Assembly: GCA_003511165.1 (NCBI GenBank)
Contig: DOJW01000001.1
Location: 113,839 to 177,838, forward strand
From: Candidatus Dependentiae bacterium
GTDB lineage: Bacteria > Babelota > Babeliae > Babelales > UBA12411
Length of the DNA stretch: 64,000 bases
Reading direction: 5' to 3'
Every line of letters begins with the position of its first letter. Position 1 is the first letter of the stretch. This document shows positions 10,662 to 19,962 of this stretch, piece after piece. Under the pieces are notes generated by a model. The model saw only the letters and a program-made list of their open reading frames with translations, did no database searches and was not told where the DNA came from. The position numbers and the translations under genes are program-made.

Positions 10662-11432
10662 ATGATAATTGCTATTTTGCAAGCAAGGGTATCTTCTTCG
10701 AGATTACCAGAAAAAGTTTTAAAGCCAATTTTGAGTAGGTCTATGTTGCAACATCAATTGGATAGAATTAAAAATTCTAAATTAATAGACATATTGGTTG
10801 TAGCTACAAGTTTAGATAAGTCTGATGATAAAATTGAACAGATATGTCTGAACGAAAGTGTAATATGTTTTCGCGGAAGTTTAAATGATGTTTTAGATCG
10901 TTTTTATCACACGGCCAAAAAATTTAATGCATCAACCATTGTTAGATTAACAGGGGATTGTCCATTAACAGATCCTGAAGTTATAGATAAAGTTATTCAA
11001 TATTATGTGGATAATGATTTTGATTATGTTTCCAATACCCTTAATCCTACATATCCAGATGGGCTTGATGTTGAAGTTTTTAGTTTTGAATCTTTAGAAA
11101 AAGCTTGGAGTAGCGCAAAATTACCTTCACAAAGAGAACATGTAACGCCATTTATCAAAGAAAATTTTAAAGTAGGGGAAGTTAAAAATAAAATAGATTT
11201 ATCATATTTGAGATGGACTGTAGACGAACTAGAAGATTTTGATTTTGTGACCAAAGTTTATGAAAAACTTTATGAAATAAATCCCAATTTTGGTTTTCAA
11301 GATATTTTGAACTTATTAAATAAATATCCAGAGCTCAATTTGGTTAATTCAAAATTTGAACGTAACGAAGGTTATAAAAAATCTTTGATAGAAGATAATT
11401 TTTATATAAATGAAAAGGTGAAAAATGCTTAA
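10662..11432 (+). CDS. SpsF-like cytidylyltransferase (first copy)
   Basis: A 256-residue nucleotidyltransferase. The N-terminal LQARVSSSRLPEKVL is the nucleotide-binding signature of the SpsF/acylneuraminate cytidylyltransferase family, and LTGDCPLTDPEVI is the metal-binding region. The family activates nonulosonic acids as CMP-sugars (the PseF/LegF/NeuA step) or other sugars for spore-coat-like glycans. It overlaps the following class III aminotransferase by 8 bases. A clear paralogue sits at 12735-13499, so the pair may differ in substrate. Confidence 0.75.
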   Translation: MIIAILQARVSSSRLPEKVLKPILSRSMLQHQLDRIKNSKLIDILVVATSLDKSDDKIEQICLNESVICFRGSLNDVLDRFYHTAKKFNASTIVRLTGDCPLTDPEVIDKVIQYYVDNDFDYVSNTLNPTYPDGLDVEVFSFESLEKAWSSAKLPSQREHVTPFIKENFKVGEVKNKIDLSYLRWTVDELEDFDFVTKVYEKLYEINPNFGFQDILNLLNKYPELNLVNSKFERNEGYKKSLIEDNFYINEKVKNA

Positions 11433-12714
11433 TCGGTATTCTAATTCTGAAAAAATGCTTGAAAGAGCTTTGAAAACAGTTCCTCTTGGTTCTCAGACTT
11501 ATAGTAAAAGTAAAGTGCATTTTCCCTATGGTGTTTCGCCATTTTTTATTGATCGAGGTGAAGGATGTTATGTTTGGGATGTTGATGGAAATAAATATAT
11601 AGATTTTGGGGCTAGTCTTGGAGCTATTGTTCTTGGTTATGGCGATGAAGATTTATCTAAGGCCGTAAGAAAACAATTAGAAAAGGGGACGATTTTCCCT
11701 CTTGCTAATGAGATAGAATTTAAAGTTGCTGAAAAAATTGTAGAACTTGTTCCTTGCGCTGAAAAAGTTCGTTTTGGTAAAAATGGTTCAGATGTTACTA
11801 CTGCTGCAATTCGTTTAGCTAGGGCTTATACAAAAAAAGATCATATTGTTATGTGTGGTTATCATGGTTGGCATGATTGGTCTATTGGTACAACTTCTAG
11901 AAATTTAGGAGTTCCAGAAGTAGTTAAAGAACTTACCCATACATTTAAATATAATGATATTAATTCTTTAAAAACTGTTTTCCAACAATATCCAAATCAA
12001 ATAGCTGCTGTGATTTTAGAACCTATGAGTATTGAGTACCCCAAAGATGATTTTTTACAAAAAGTTAAAGAAGTTGCTCATGAAAATGGAGCTATTTTAA
12101 TTTTCGATGAAATGATTACTGGTTTTAGATATTCACTTGGTGGAGCGCAAAAATTATTTGGAGTTGTCCCAGACCTTGCAACATTTGGAAAAGCTTTGGC
12201 AAATGGATTTCCTGTATCTGCGATTGCGGGAAAATCCGAAATAATGAATTTGATGGAAGAAATATTTTTTTCTTTTACTTTTGGTGGCGAAACTTTATCT
12301 TTAGCTGCAGCCTTAGCAACAATGACAAAATTGCAAAGTTTATCAATTCTTGAAGATATAAAAGAAAAAGGACAGACGTTTCTTATTAAATTGAACGAAT
12401 TATTTTTAAGGCATGAATTAAGTGAAGTTTTTTCTGTTTCTGGTCATCCAAGCTGGTCAATTTTGCAAATAAAAGATTTTAAAGGGTATTCAAGTTTTCA
12501 AATAAGAACTTTATTTTTACAAGAGATGTTCAAGCGTAATATTTTATTTATTGGGGCGCATTTTTTTACACATAGTCATAGCGAAAGTGATATAAATGCA
12601 TTACTTATAGCTTATGATGAAGTTTTGATTTTAATTAAAAATTGTTTAAGTGCAAAAACTTTGGATTTATTTCTTGAATGTGAACCTTTAAAACCTCTTT
12701 TTAAAGTTAGATAA
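11425..12714 (+). CDS. Class III PLP aminotransferase (GSAM-like)
   Basis: A 429-residue fold-type I aminotransferase similar in plan to glutamate-1-semialdehyde aminomutase: VWDVDGNKYIDFGASLGAIVLGY near residue 50, FGKNGSDVTTAAIRLAR, a YHGWHDW loop, an IFDEMITGFR metal/cofactor segment, and the PLP lysine K256 in FGKALANGFP. The setting, between two cytidylyltransferases inside a glycan locus, argues for amination of a sugar rather than haem synthesis. A good AAGGTG site precedes the ATG. Exact substrate unknown; HemL is the less likely alternative. Confidence 0.75.
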   Translation: MLNRYSNSEKMLERALKTVPLGSQTYSKSKVHFPYGVSPFFIDRGEGCYVWDVDGNKYIDFGASLGAIVLGYGDEDLSKAVRKQLEKGTIFPLANEIEFKVAEKIVELVPCAEKVRFGKNGSDVTTAAIRLARAYTKKDHIVMCGYHGWHDWSIGTTSRNLGVPEVVKELTHTFKYNDINSLKTVFQQYPNQIAAVILEPMSIEYPKDDFLQKVKEVAHENGAILIFDEMITGFRYSLGGAQKLFGVVPDLATFGKALANGFPVSAIAGKSEIMNLMEEIFFSFTFGGETLSLAAALATMTKLQSLSILEDIKEKGQTFLIKLNELFLRHELSEVFSVSGHPSWSILQIKDFKGYSSFQIRTLFLQEMFKRNILFIGAHFFTHSHSESDINALLIAYDEVLILIKNCLSAKTLDLFLECEPLKPLFKVR

Positions 12715-12734
12715 AATTTTTATGTGGATGGAAT

Positions 12735-13499
12735 ATGGCGATTAATAAAAAAGTAGTTGCTTCGATAGAAGCAAGAATGACAAGCTCTAGGTTGCCAGGC
12801 AAAGTGTTGATGGAGGCTATAGATGGAAAACCTATGCTTCAATTTATGGTTGAAAGAGTTAAAAGAGCAAAGCTTGTAGATGAAATAGTTGTGGCAACGA
12901 CTATAAATAAAGCAGATGACTGTGTTGTGAATCTTTGTGAAAAAATGGGCATTAAATATTTCAGAGGAAGCGAAAATGATGTTTTGCAAAGGGTTTTGGA
13001 AGCTCATACATTTTTTAATTCGAATTTGATTGTAGAGCTTACTGGGGATTGTCCTTTAATTGATCCAAATATTATTGATAAAGTGATTCAAGTTTATTTA
13101 AATAATTCTTTTGATTATGTTTCTAATTCGCATCTTAGAAGCTATCCAGATGGTTTAGATGTTCAAATATTTTCAAAAAATATTTTAAAAGAAATATCAG
13201 AAAAAAAACTTACAGAAGAGGATCGAGAGCATGTAAGTTTATACATTTATAGAAGTGGTGAATACAATTTAGGTTATGTAAAAGCAGAAGGTGAATTATT
13301 TTGGCCCGAGCTTCGCATAACTTTGGATGATAAAGGTGATTACGAAATAATTAAAAATATTATAACCTATTTTTATCCTAAAAAGGGATTTGATTTTTCT
13401 GCATTGGATATTGTCAGATACTTAAGGAATAATGAGTATTTATTAGATCTAAATAAAGATGCTAGAGTGAAAACTATTCAATATCAAAAATTAGCTTAA
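12735..13499 (+). CDS. SpsF-like cytidylyltransferase (second copy)
   Basis: A 254-residue paralogue of the 10662-11432 product, with the same signature SIEARMTSSRLPGKVL and the same LTGDCPLIDPNIIDKVI and YPDGLDV segments. Two such enzymes in one locus imply either two CMP-activated sugars or one activating enzyme and one with a changed role. It lies 20 bases after the aminotransferase and 10 before the oxidoreductase. No membrane or export signal. Confidence 0.75.
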   Translation: MAINKKVVASIEARMTSSRLPGKVLMEAIDGKPMLQFMVERVKRAKLVDEIVVATTINKADDCVVNLCEKMGIKYFRGSENDVLQRVLEAHTFFNSNLIVELTGDCPLIDPNIIDKVIQVYLNNSFDYVSNSHLRSYPDGLDVQIFSKNILKEISEKKLTEEDREHVSLYIYRSGEYNLGYVKAEGELFWPELRITLDDKGDYEIIKNIITYFYPKKGFDFSALDIVRYLRNNEYLLDLNKDARVKTIQYQKLA

Positions 13500-13509
13500 G
13501 AAGAGAAGT

Positions 13510-14496
13510 ATGGAGTCTAAAATAAAATATTCAGTTGCGATTGTTGGGCTTGGAAATATTGGAATGTTATATGATTATAATCAACCTGACAATGATAATT
13601 ATCTTACTCATACAAAGTCTTTCGATCATCATGCTGATTTTGAAATAAAGTATTTAGTTGATGTAAACAAAGAAAAAAATACTTTGGCAAAGCTGCGTTA
13701 TCCTAAAGCAATAGTGGTTGATGATTTGGAAAAAATTTCAAAATTTCCTGATATTGTTGTTTTATCATCAATTCCATCTGTTAATTATCAAATATTTAAT
13801 AAGTTAAAAGATAGAGAAGAGATTAAATTATTTGTTTTAGAAAAGCCTTTTTGGAATTCTGACTTAGTTTATTCAGATGTTAAAAAATATTCTAAAAAAT
13901 GTGTAGTGAATTATATAAGAAAATACATTCCATTTTATCAACAACTAAAATTAAATATTTTAAAAAATATTTATGGTAAGCCTTTGGGTATTCATATTTG
14001 GTATTCGAAGGGTTTGCGAAATAACGGATCTCATTTGATCGATATTTTAAATTATTTATTTGATAGTGTTTATGATCTTGAATCTATAAAAATTATTAAT
14101 TTTGTAAATGATTACAAAGAGCAAGATTTATCAATTAGTTTTTCAGTTAAATATGAATATAAAGCGCATAAATTCCCAGTGTTTTTTCAAGCATCGGATG
14201 AACGATTTTTTAGCTTAATAGAATTTGACATTGTGTTTGAAAAAAAGAGATTTAGATTTTTTGATTTTGGAAATCAGGTTGAAATTTATGAAGTTGAAAA
14301 TGATCACGTATTTAGCGGTTATAAAAATTTGGTGGGAAAGCAAATTTTAAATATTGATATGAATAAATATGGTTATCATATGTGCGATTATTTAAGTAAG
14401 TTATTGAAGTGTGAAGTTGATAATTTTTCTAGTTTGGATAATGAATTTCAAATTTATAAATTAATAAAAGCTGTTAATGAAAAAGTAGAGATATAA
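13510..14496 (+). CDS. Gfo/Idh/MocA-family oxidoreductase
   Basis: A 328-residue protein with an N-terminal NAD(P)-binding Rossmann motif VAIVGLGNIGMLYD and the EKPF turn (VLEKPFWN) that carries a conserved lysine in Gfo/Idh/MocA sugar oxidoreductases. The C-terminal half is the expected alpha/beta substrate domain, though less conserved. In this context it likely oxidises or reduces a nucleotide-sugar intermediate before the aminotransferase coded 2 bases downstream. Confidence 0.75.
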   Translation: MESKIKYSVAIVGLGNIGMLYDYNQPDNDNYLTHTKSFDHHADFEIKYLVDVNKEKNTLAKLRYPKAIVVDDLEKISKFPDIVVLSSIPSVNYQIFNKLKDREEIKLFVLEKPFWNSDLVYSDVKKYSKKCVVNYIRKYIPFYQQLKLNILKNIYGKPLGIHIWYSKGLRNNGSHLIDILNYLFDSVYDLESIKIINFVNDYKEQDLSISFSVKYEYKAHKFPVFFQASDERFFSLIEFDIVFEKKRFRFFDFGNQVEIYEVENDHVFSGYKNLVGKQILNIDMNKYGYHMCDYLSKLLKCEVDNFSSLDNEFQIYKLIKAVNEKVEI

Positions 14497-14498
14497 AA

Positions 14499-15800
14499 AT
14501 GAACAAATTAGCAATATTTGGAGGTAAACCATTAAGGGTAAATCTTTTTGAAGCGCATAATACAATGGGAATTGAAGAGCAGCTTGCAGTTGAAGAAGTT
14601 TTAAAAAGTGGAGTTCTAAGTAAATTTCTAGGATGTTGGCATTCGGATTTTTATGGAGGACCTAAGGTTCAAACTTTTGAAAGAATGTGGGCTGAAAAGT
14701 TGAATGTTTCGCATGCGATATCTGTTAATTCTAATACTAGTGGGTTAATTACTGCTTTAGGCGCTGTTGGTATTAAACCAGGCGATGAAGTTATTGTTTC
14801 TCCTTATACAATGACAGCTTCTGCAATTTCACCTGTTTTTTGGGGAGGTGTTCCTATTTTCGCAGATATTGATGAAGATAATTTTTGTTTATCCGCCAAA
14901 AGTATTGAGAAAAAAATAACAAAAAATACAAAAGCGATTTTAGTTGTTCATATATTCGGCCATGCTGCGGATATGGATGAAATAATGGAACTTGCTAAAA
15001 AATATAATTTGTTTGTTATAGAAGATGCGGCGCAAGCTCCTTTTGGGAAATATAAGGATAAATATGTAGGTACGATAGGCCATATTGGTGTTTTTAGTTT
15101 GAATTATCATAAACATATTCACACCGGAGAAGGTGGCATGATAACCACTAATGATTCTAATTTAGCCGAGCGCTGTCAATTGATCAGGAATCATGGAGAA
15201 GCTGTTGTAGAAAATAAAGGTGTAAAAAATATAGATAATATTTTTGGATTTAATTTTAGAATGCCCGAGATGGAAGCAGCTATTGGTATTGAGCAACTAA
15301 AAAAGTTTGATGATCTTTTAGAAAAAAGAATACAAAATGCTAAATATTTAAATGAAAAATTAGGTGTTTTTAATTATTTAGATGTTTGTATTCCAAAACC
15401 TTATGTAAAACATTGTTATTATCAGCAACCTATGAAATATTTTGCATATAAAAATGGATGGTTGCATCGAGATAAATATTTAAAAGTTTTAATTAAAGAA
15501 TTACCTAGTTCATATATGCGAGAATTGGATCCTTTAATTGGAGGTGGTTACACTAGGCCTTTATATTTGCAACCTGTTTATCAGCAAAAAGCAATTAATT
15601 TGTATAAACATAAAAAAGAAGATTTGGATTATAGCAAAGGGATTTGTCCTGTTGTTGAGAAAATGCATTATGAGCAGCTTATAACTCATGAGTTTATGCG
15701 TCCCTCTATGGGTAGGCAAGATTTGGATGATGTGGTTAGTGCTTTTTATAAGGTCCATGAAAATATGCAAGAAATTATAGAGCGGCAGAATGAAATATAA
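14499..15800 (+). CDS. DegT/DnrJ/EryC1/StrS sugar aminotransferase
   Basis: A 433-residue PLP aminotransferase. SVNSNTSGLITALGAVGIKPGDEVIVSPYT, VIEDAAQAPFGKYK, and SLNYHKHIHTGEGG with PLP lysine K205 are the classic family landmarks (the first is quoted here in pieces: SVNSNTSGL, GIKPGDEVI). These enzymes aminate 3- or 4-keto nucleotide sugars. It could fill the PseC step after the PseB-like dehydratase, but at 433 residues it is longer than typical PseC (~380), so a different keto-sugar, perhaps the product of the preceding oxidoreductase, is also possible. Confidence 0.8.
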   Translation: MNKLAIFGGKPLRVNLFEAHNTMGIEEQLAVEEVLKSGVLSKFLGCWHSDFYGGPKVQTFERMWAEKLNVSHAISVNSNTSGLITALGAVGIKPGDEVIVSPYTMTASAISPVFWGGVPIFADIDEDNFCLSAKSIEKKITKNTKAILVVHIFGHAADMDEIMELAKKYNLFVIEDAAQAPFGKYKDKYVGTIGHIGVFSLNYHKHIHTGEGGMITTNDSNLAERCQLIRNHGEAVVENKGVKNIDNIFGFNFRMPEMEAAIGIEQLKKFDDLLEKRIQNAKYLNEKLGVFNYLDVCIPKPYVKHCYYQQPMKYFAYKNGWLHRDKYLKVLIKELPSSYMRELDPLIGGGYTRPLYLQPVYQQKAINLYKHKKEDLDYSKGICPVVEKMHYEQLITHEFMRPSMGRQDLDDVVSAFYKVHENMQEIIERQNEI

Positions 15801-16818
15801 TCTAGGTCGAAAAGGAATATTTGTATTTTCTGATGCAGCAGGTGCAAATTCTGTTTTAGCTCTTGTTGACAACTTAATTCAAGAAGGTTTTGTTGTGGGG
15901 GAAGATTTTTTAATTTTTACAAATTCTATAGGAATTTATCCTACGGAATATGAAGGAATTGTAAAAAGAGTTGATTTTGATTCTAAATATTTTGAAAAAA
16001 TTATTGATTCTTTTTGTCCGAATTATTTATTTAGCGGAACATCTTTAAATGATTACGATCATAAGTGGAGAAAATTGGCAATAAATAAAGGTATGAAAAC
16101 ATATGCTTTTATTGATCACTGGGGTAATTATTTAAAAAGATTTACTTTTGAAAATGAAACAATTTTTCCTGATGAGATTTGGGTTATAAATGAAATTGCT
16201 AAAAAAGAGGCTATTGCGGATGGTATTCCTTCTAAAATGCTTATAGTTTCAAGTAACCCTTACTATGGAAAGGTTAAAAAATTTGTGCCCCAGATTACAA
16301 AGGAAGAGTTTTTTGATTTGATTAATTTACCTAAAGATAAAAAAGTTATATTGTTTGTGTGCGATAATCTTCGTGAATCTTTTGCTAAAGATGAAAACGG
16401 AAAATATATTTTAGGCTATGATGAATATTCAGTTCTAGAAGATATTTTAGAAAGTTTTTATGAATTAAATAAGTCTAAATTAGTAGATTTTTCAAAATAT
16501 ATTTTTATTATCAAATTACATCCTCGTAGTAATGCAAATAAATTTGATTATTTATTTAAAAACGAAAAATATAAATTTTTGAATATTTTTGTTAAACAAA
16601 AAATAGATCCTTTGCTTATAAATTATTTTAGTGATTATGTACTTGGAATGTTCTCAAACATGATTATAGAATCGCTTTTGATTGGAAAAAAAGTTTTACG
16701 AGTTCAAGCTGGGCAAATTGGTAATGATTATTTAAAATTTAATGAGATTAAAAGTGAGATTGTTATAAATAAAAACGAGTTAACAAATGAAATATATGAA
16801 TTACTAGGATGTCATTAG
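15790..16818 (+). CDS. GT-B-like protein, possible NulO pathway enzyme or transferase
   Basis: A 342-residue soluble protein overlapping the aminotransferase gene by 11 bases. The N-terminus FVFSDAAGANSVLALVDNL and a later IFIIKLHPRSNANKFDY and DYVLGMFSNMIIESLLIGKKVLR segment look like a GT-B fold with the HP...S..ESL layout of CDP-glycerol/polysialyltransferase-like enzymes. It could be the glycosyltransferase using the CMP-sugar, or fill the PseG-like hydrolase slot, which is otherwise unassigned. Neither is proven. Confidence 0.5.
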   Translation: MKYNLGRKGIFVFSDAAGANSVLALVDNLIQEGFVVGEDFLIFTNSIGIYPTEYEGIVKRVDFDSKYFEKIIDSFCPNYLFSGTSLNDYDHKWRKLAINKGMKTYAFIDHWGNYLKRFTFENETIFPDEIWVINEIAKKEAIADGIPSKMLIVSSNPYYGKVKKFVPQITKEEFFDLINLPKDKKVILFVCDNLRESFAKDENGKYILGYDEYSVLEDILESFYELNKSKLVDFSKYIFIIKLHPRSNANKFDYLFKNEKYKFLNIFVKQKIDPLLINYFSDYVLGMFSNMIIESLLIGKKVLRVQAGQIGNDYLKFNEIKSEIVINKNELTNEIYELLGCH

Positions 16819-16819
16819 A

Positions 16820-17350
16820 ATGAAAAATCCTTTTTTAATAGGAAAAAATATTTATCTTTCTCCATTAACTAAAGAAGATGTAAATCCAGAATATGTTAAT
16901 TGGTTAAATGATTTTGAAGTTTGTAAATATAATTCTCATTCAATTATTCCTAATAATTTAAGAAAGACTTTTGAATATGTGGAAGATGTTGAAAAAAGTC
17001 AGACCAAAATTGTTTTTGCAATTAAATGGAAAGAAAATGACAAACATATAGGGAATGTTTTGCTGCAGCAAATAGATTGGATTAGTCGATCGGCTGAAAT
17101 AGCAATTCTTATTGGGGATAAAGATTATTGGAATAAAGGCGTAGGGACTGAATGTTATAATCTGCTTATTAATTATGGATTTAATTCTTTAAATTTAAAT
17201 CGGATAAGCTCGGGACAATTTACTGAAAATAAAAGTATGATAAGAATCTGTGAGAAAGTTGGAATGGAAAAAGAAGGTATTTTGAGAAAAGTTTTTTATA
17301 AAAATGGTGGTTATGTAGATATTGTTATATATGCGATTATTAAAGAATGA
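16820..17350 (+). CDS. GNAT N-acetyltransferase (RimJ/RimL-like, possible PseH)
   Basis: A 176-residue GNAT protein with NIYLSPLTKEDVNPEY at the start, the acetyl-CoA-binding IGDKDYWNKGVGTECYNLL and ENKSMIRICEKVGMEKEG segments. This subfamily includes PseH-type sugar N-acetyltransferases. Its location directly after the nonulosonate genes (1-base gap) makes acetylation of the amino sugar the most likely role. A protein-acetylating RimJ-like activity cannot be excluded from sequence. Confidence 0.75.
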   Translation: MKNPFLIGKNIYLSPLTKEDVNPEYVNWLNDFEVCKYNSHSIIPNNLRKTFEYVEDVEKSQTKIVFAIKWKENDKHIGNVLLQQIDWISRSAEIAILIGDKDYWNKGVGTECYNLLINYGFNSLNLNRISSGQFTENKSMIRICEKVGMEKEGILRKVFYKNGGYVDIVIYAIIKE

Positions 17351-17373
17351 TTATGAGTTTTTAGGATTTTAGA

Positions 17374-18879
17374 ATGAAGGTTCTTTTTTTAGCTTTACCA
17401 TCTAGTTTATCCGTACAAAATATTGCAACTCGATCTGAATTGATGCTAAATCATGTAAAAAATAGAGATGAAGTTTTTGTTTTGAAGTGTGGAGGGGAGC
17501 AGCCTTATTGTTATTCTAATTTTTTAAAAAACAAATCTATTTGTTTAAAATGCAATTTATTGTGTGATTCAAGTTTAGATATTTTGAATATTCCAAATAA
17601 AAATATTTTTTATTTAAATAAAGATATTTCGTTCCAAGATATTCCTAAAAAATTCAGGAATATTAAAGAGTTAAAAGAATTTAATATCGAGGGAATAAAT
17701 TTAGGATTTGGAGTAGCTTCTTACATGATTTCTTTATTAAGAGAAATCAATTTTGATACCATAGAGCAAAAGGATACGATATATTCTATATGCAAATCAG
17801 CTGTTTTGATTTATGAATCAACATTAAATTTGTTAAAAAAAATAAAACCCGATCTTGTTTATATTTGGAATGGTCGTTTTTTTGATTCGTGGGCTGCTTT
17901 AAGTGCTTGCAAAAGTTTAGGGATTTCTTTTAGGTTGTTTGAGAGTATTAATGGTTTTAAATATAATGAAAAAAAACAAATAATTTATAAATATTCTTTT
18001 ATTGAAAATGATTTACTTCATTCTTTAGATCCTTTTAAACGCGACATATTTAAAAGTTGGCAAAATAAAGATTTAAATAAAGAAATTAAAGTTGAAATTG
18101 GAAAATCTTTTTTTGAAGATAAGGTGCAGAGAAAAGATATGTATGTTTTTTGTAAAGACCAAGATCTTGAAAAACTTCCAATTGGTTTTGATTTTGCCAA
18201 AAAAAATATAGTAATTTTTAATTCTTCTATAGAAGAATATGCTGCTTTTGATGAATGGCAAAATTCTATTTATTTGAATGAAAATGAAGGTATAGAAAAA
18301 ATTGTTCAATCTTTAAAGGGTAATCCGGAAATAAAGATATATCTTAGAGTCCATCCTCATTTGAAAAATGTTAATAGTTCTCAGATAAAAGATTTAAGAA
18401 GGATTGGGTCATTAGGATTTGAGAATCTACAGATAATTTGGCCTGAAGAAAAAATTGATAGTTATGCATTACTTAAAAATTGTTCTAAAATTCTTACCTT
18501 TGGATCAACTATGGGTGTGGAGGCTTGTTTTTGGAAAAAGACTTCTATTTTAGTAGGAAGAGCTTTTTATGAGGATCTCAACTGTAGTTATATTCCTAAA
18601 TCTCATGAAGAAGTTATTGATTTAATACAAAAAGATATGGATCCTAAGCCGCAAGAGAATGCTGTTATTTATGGTTATTGGGCTAATACGAGTGGTATTG
18701 AATATAAATATTTCAAACCAGAAGGCGATCTTGCCTCTGGTACTCTTATTGGAATAGATATTTGGAAAAATGTTTCTCTAGCTAATAGATTAAAGCATAA
18801 ATATTTAGTTTTAAAAGATTTTGGTTTTAAAAATATTATTAAAATAAGATTGAATAAATTAAAGCAAAAATTTATATAA
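17374..18879 (+). CDS. Capsule-type GT-B glycosyltransferase with N-terminal Cys cluster
   Basis: A 501-residue soluble protein. The N-terminal lobe carries five cysteines (C39, C46, C57, C60, C64; C-x6-C-x10-C-x2-C-x3-C) that may bind zinc or an iron-sulfur cluster. The C-terminal lobe has LRVHPHLKN and ILTFGSTMGVEACFWKKTSI, the His-Pro and GSTxxxEA features of capsule-synthesis GT-B enzymes. I infer a glycan transferase; the donor is unknown. It lies between the GNAT and CgeB-like genes on the same strand. Confidence 0.55.
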   Translation: MKVLFLALPSSLSVQNIATRSELMLNHVKNRDEVFVLKCGGEQPYCYSNFLKNKSICLKCNLLCDSSLDILNIPNKNIFYLNKDISFQDIPKKFRNIKELKEFNIEGINLGFGVASYMISLLREINFDTIEQKDTIYSICKSAVLIYESTLNLLKKIKPDLVYIWNGRFFDSWAALSACKSLGISFRLFESINGFKYNEKKQIIYKYSFIENDLLHSLDPFKRDIFKSWQNKDLNKEIKVEIGKSFFEDKVQRKDMYVFCKDQDLEKLPIGFDFAKKNIVIFNSSIEEYAAFDEWQNSIYLNENEGIEKIVQSLKGNPEIKIYLRVHPHLKNVNSSQIKDLRRIGSLGFENLQIIWPEEKIDSYALLKNCSKILTFGSTMGVEACFWKKTSILVGRAFYEDLNCSYIPKSHEEVIDLIQKDMDPKPQENAVIYGYWANTSGIEYKYFKPEGDLASGTLIGIDIWKNVSLANRLKHKYLVLKDFGFKNIIKIRLNKLKQKFI

Positions 18880-18918
18880 TCTTAACTTTTTGACTTTGGA
18901 TTTATTGAAAGTTTTTAA

Positions 18919-19962
18919 GTGAAAAAAAAGATTTTAGTAGTGGGAGAATTTACATACGGCGGAGCTTCTAGTTCATATTGGTCTATTTTTTTGGATCTTG
19001 GATTTGATGCTAAAGTCTTTAATCTTAATAAAATCCATAGAAATTTTTTTTGTAATCTTGGTAAAATTTCATTTTTAGTCTCTTTTTTTCATGATTTATA
19101 TATTAATTATTCTTTAAAGAATACTGTAAAAATTTTTAATCCAGATTTTATTTTTATAGCTAAAGGTGAGAATATAAGTTTTAAAACAATAAGATATTTA
19201 AAGAATAATTTTCAATCAAAAATAGTTAATTTTTACCCGGACAATCCTTTTTGTTTTTGGAATGGAAATTCAAATTCTAACATTTTATTATCGTTACCTT
19301 TTTATGACTATTTTTTGATTTGGTCGAAAATGTTAATTCCTGTTTTAGAATCAGTTGGAGCCAAAAAAGTAGAATATTTTCCATTTGCTTTTGATGAAAA
19401 TCTTTTTGACCAAAAAATTATGATAACAAAAGAGGATGTAGAAAAATATACCAGCGATGTTTGTTTTGTGGGTACATGGGAACCGTATAGAGAAAAGTGG
19501 CTCAATGATCTTATTTTAAAAATGCCAAACTTAGATTTAGCAATATGGGGAAATGAGTGGAGTAAGAACTTGGCTTCAAATTCTCCATTGCGAAATCATT
19601 TACAAGGTAAAGCCATTTATGGGATTGAAATGATAAAAGCATTTCGACTTTCAAAAATAAATTTGAATTTCATAAGAAAACAAAATATAACTTCTCATAA
19701 CATGCGTACCATGGAAGTTCCTGCAAGTAGGGCATTTTTATTAACAGAGAGAACAGTTGAGCAAGCACAAGAATTGTTTACAGAAAATGAAAATATTGTT
19801 TGTTTTTCCAATGTAGATGAACTGGTAGAAAAGATTAAATTTTATTTAAGCAATGAGAAAAAACGTATTGGAATAATGCAAAAATCATATGAAAAAATTC
19901 AAGAATACAAATTAAAAGATCGCTTAAAAAATGTTTTAAAAAAGATGGGAGCCTTTTTATGA
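18919..19962 (+). CDS. CgeB-like glycosyltransferase
   Basis: A 347-residue protein starting with GTG. It shows the CgeB/DUF3880-type pattern: IVNFYPDNPFCFWN, YFLIWSKMLIPVLESVGAKKVEYFPFAFDE, VCFVGTWEPYREKW and a late SHNMRTMEVPASRAFLLTE (fragments of the conserved core). The family are GT-B glycosyltransferases of surface glycans. Its end overlaps the next start as ATGA, indicating coupling to the methyltransferase. Confidence 0.7.
   Translation: MKKKILVVGEFTYGGASSSYWSIFLDLGFDAKVFNLNKIHRNFFCNLGKISFLVSFFHDLYINYSLKNTVKIFNPDFIFIAKGENISFKTIRYLKNNFQSKIVNFYPDNPFCFWNGNSNSNILLSLPFYDYFLIWSKMLIPVLESVGAKKVEYFPFAFDENLFDQKIMITKEDVEKYTSDVCFVGTWEPYREKWLNDLILKMPNLDLAIWGNEWSKNLASNSPLRNHLQGKAIYGIEMIKAFRLSKINLNFIRKQNITSHNMRTMEVPASRAFLLTERTVEQAQELFTENENIVCFSNVDELVEKIKFYLSNEKKRIGIMQKSYEKIQEYKLKDRLKNVLKKMGAFL

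Noticed and set aside
11425..12714. Glutamate-1-semialdehyde aminomutase (hemL)
   Set aside because: The fold matches, but the gene lies between two cytidylyltransferases in a glycan operon with no haem genes; a sugar aminotransferase role is more likely.
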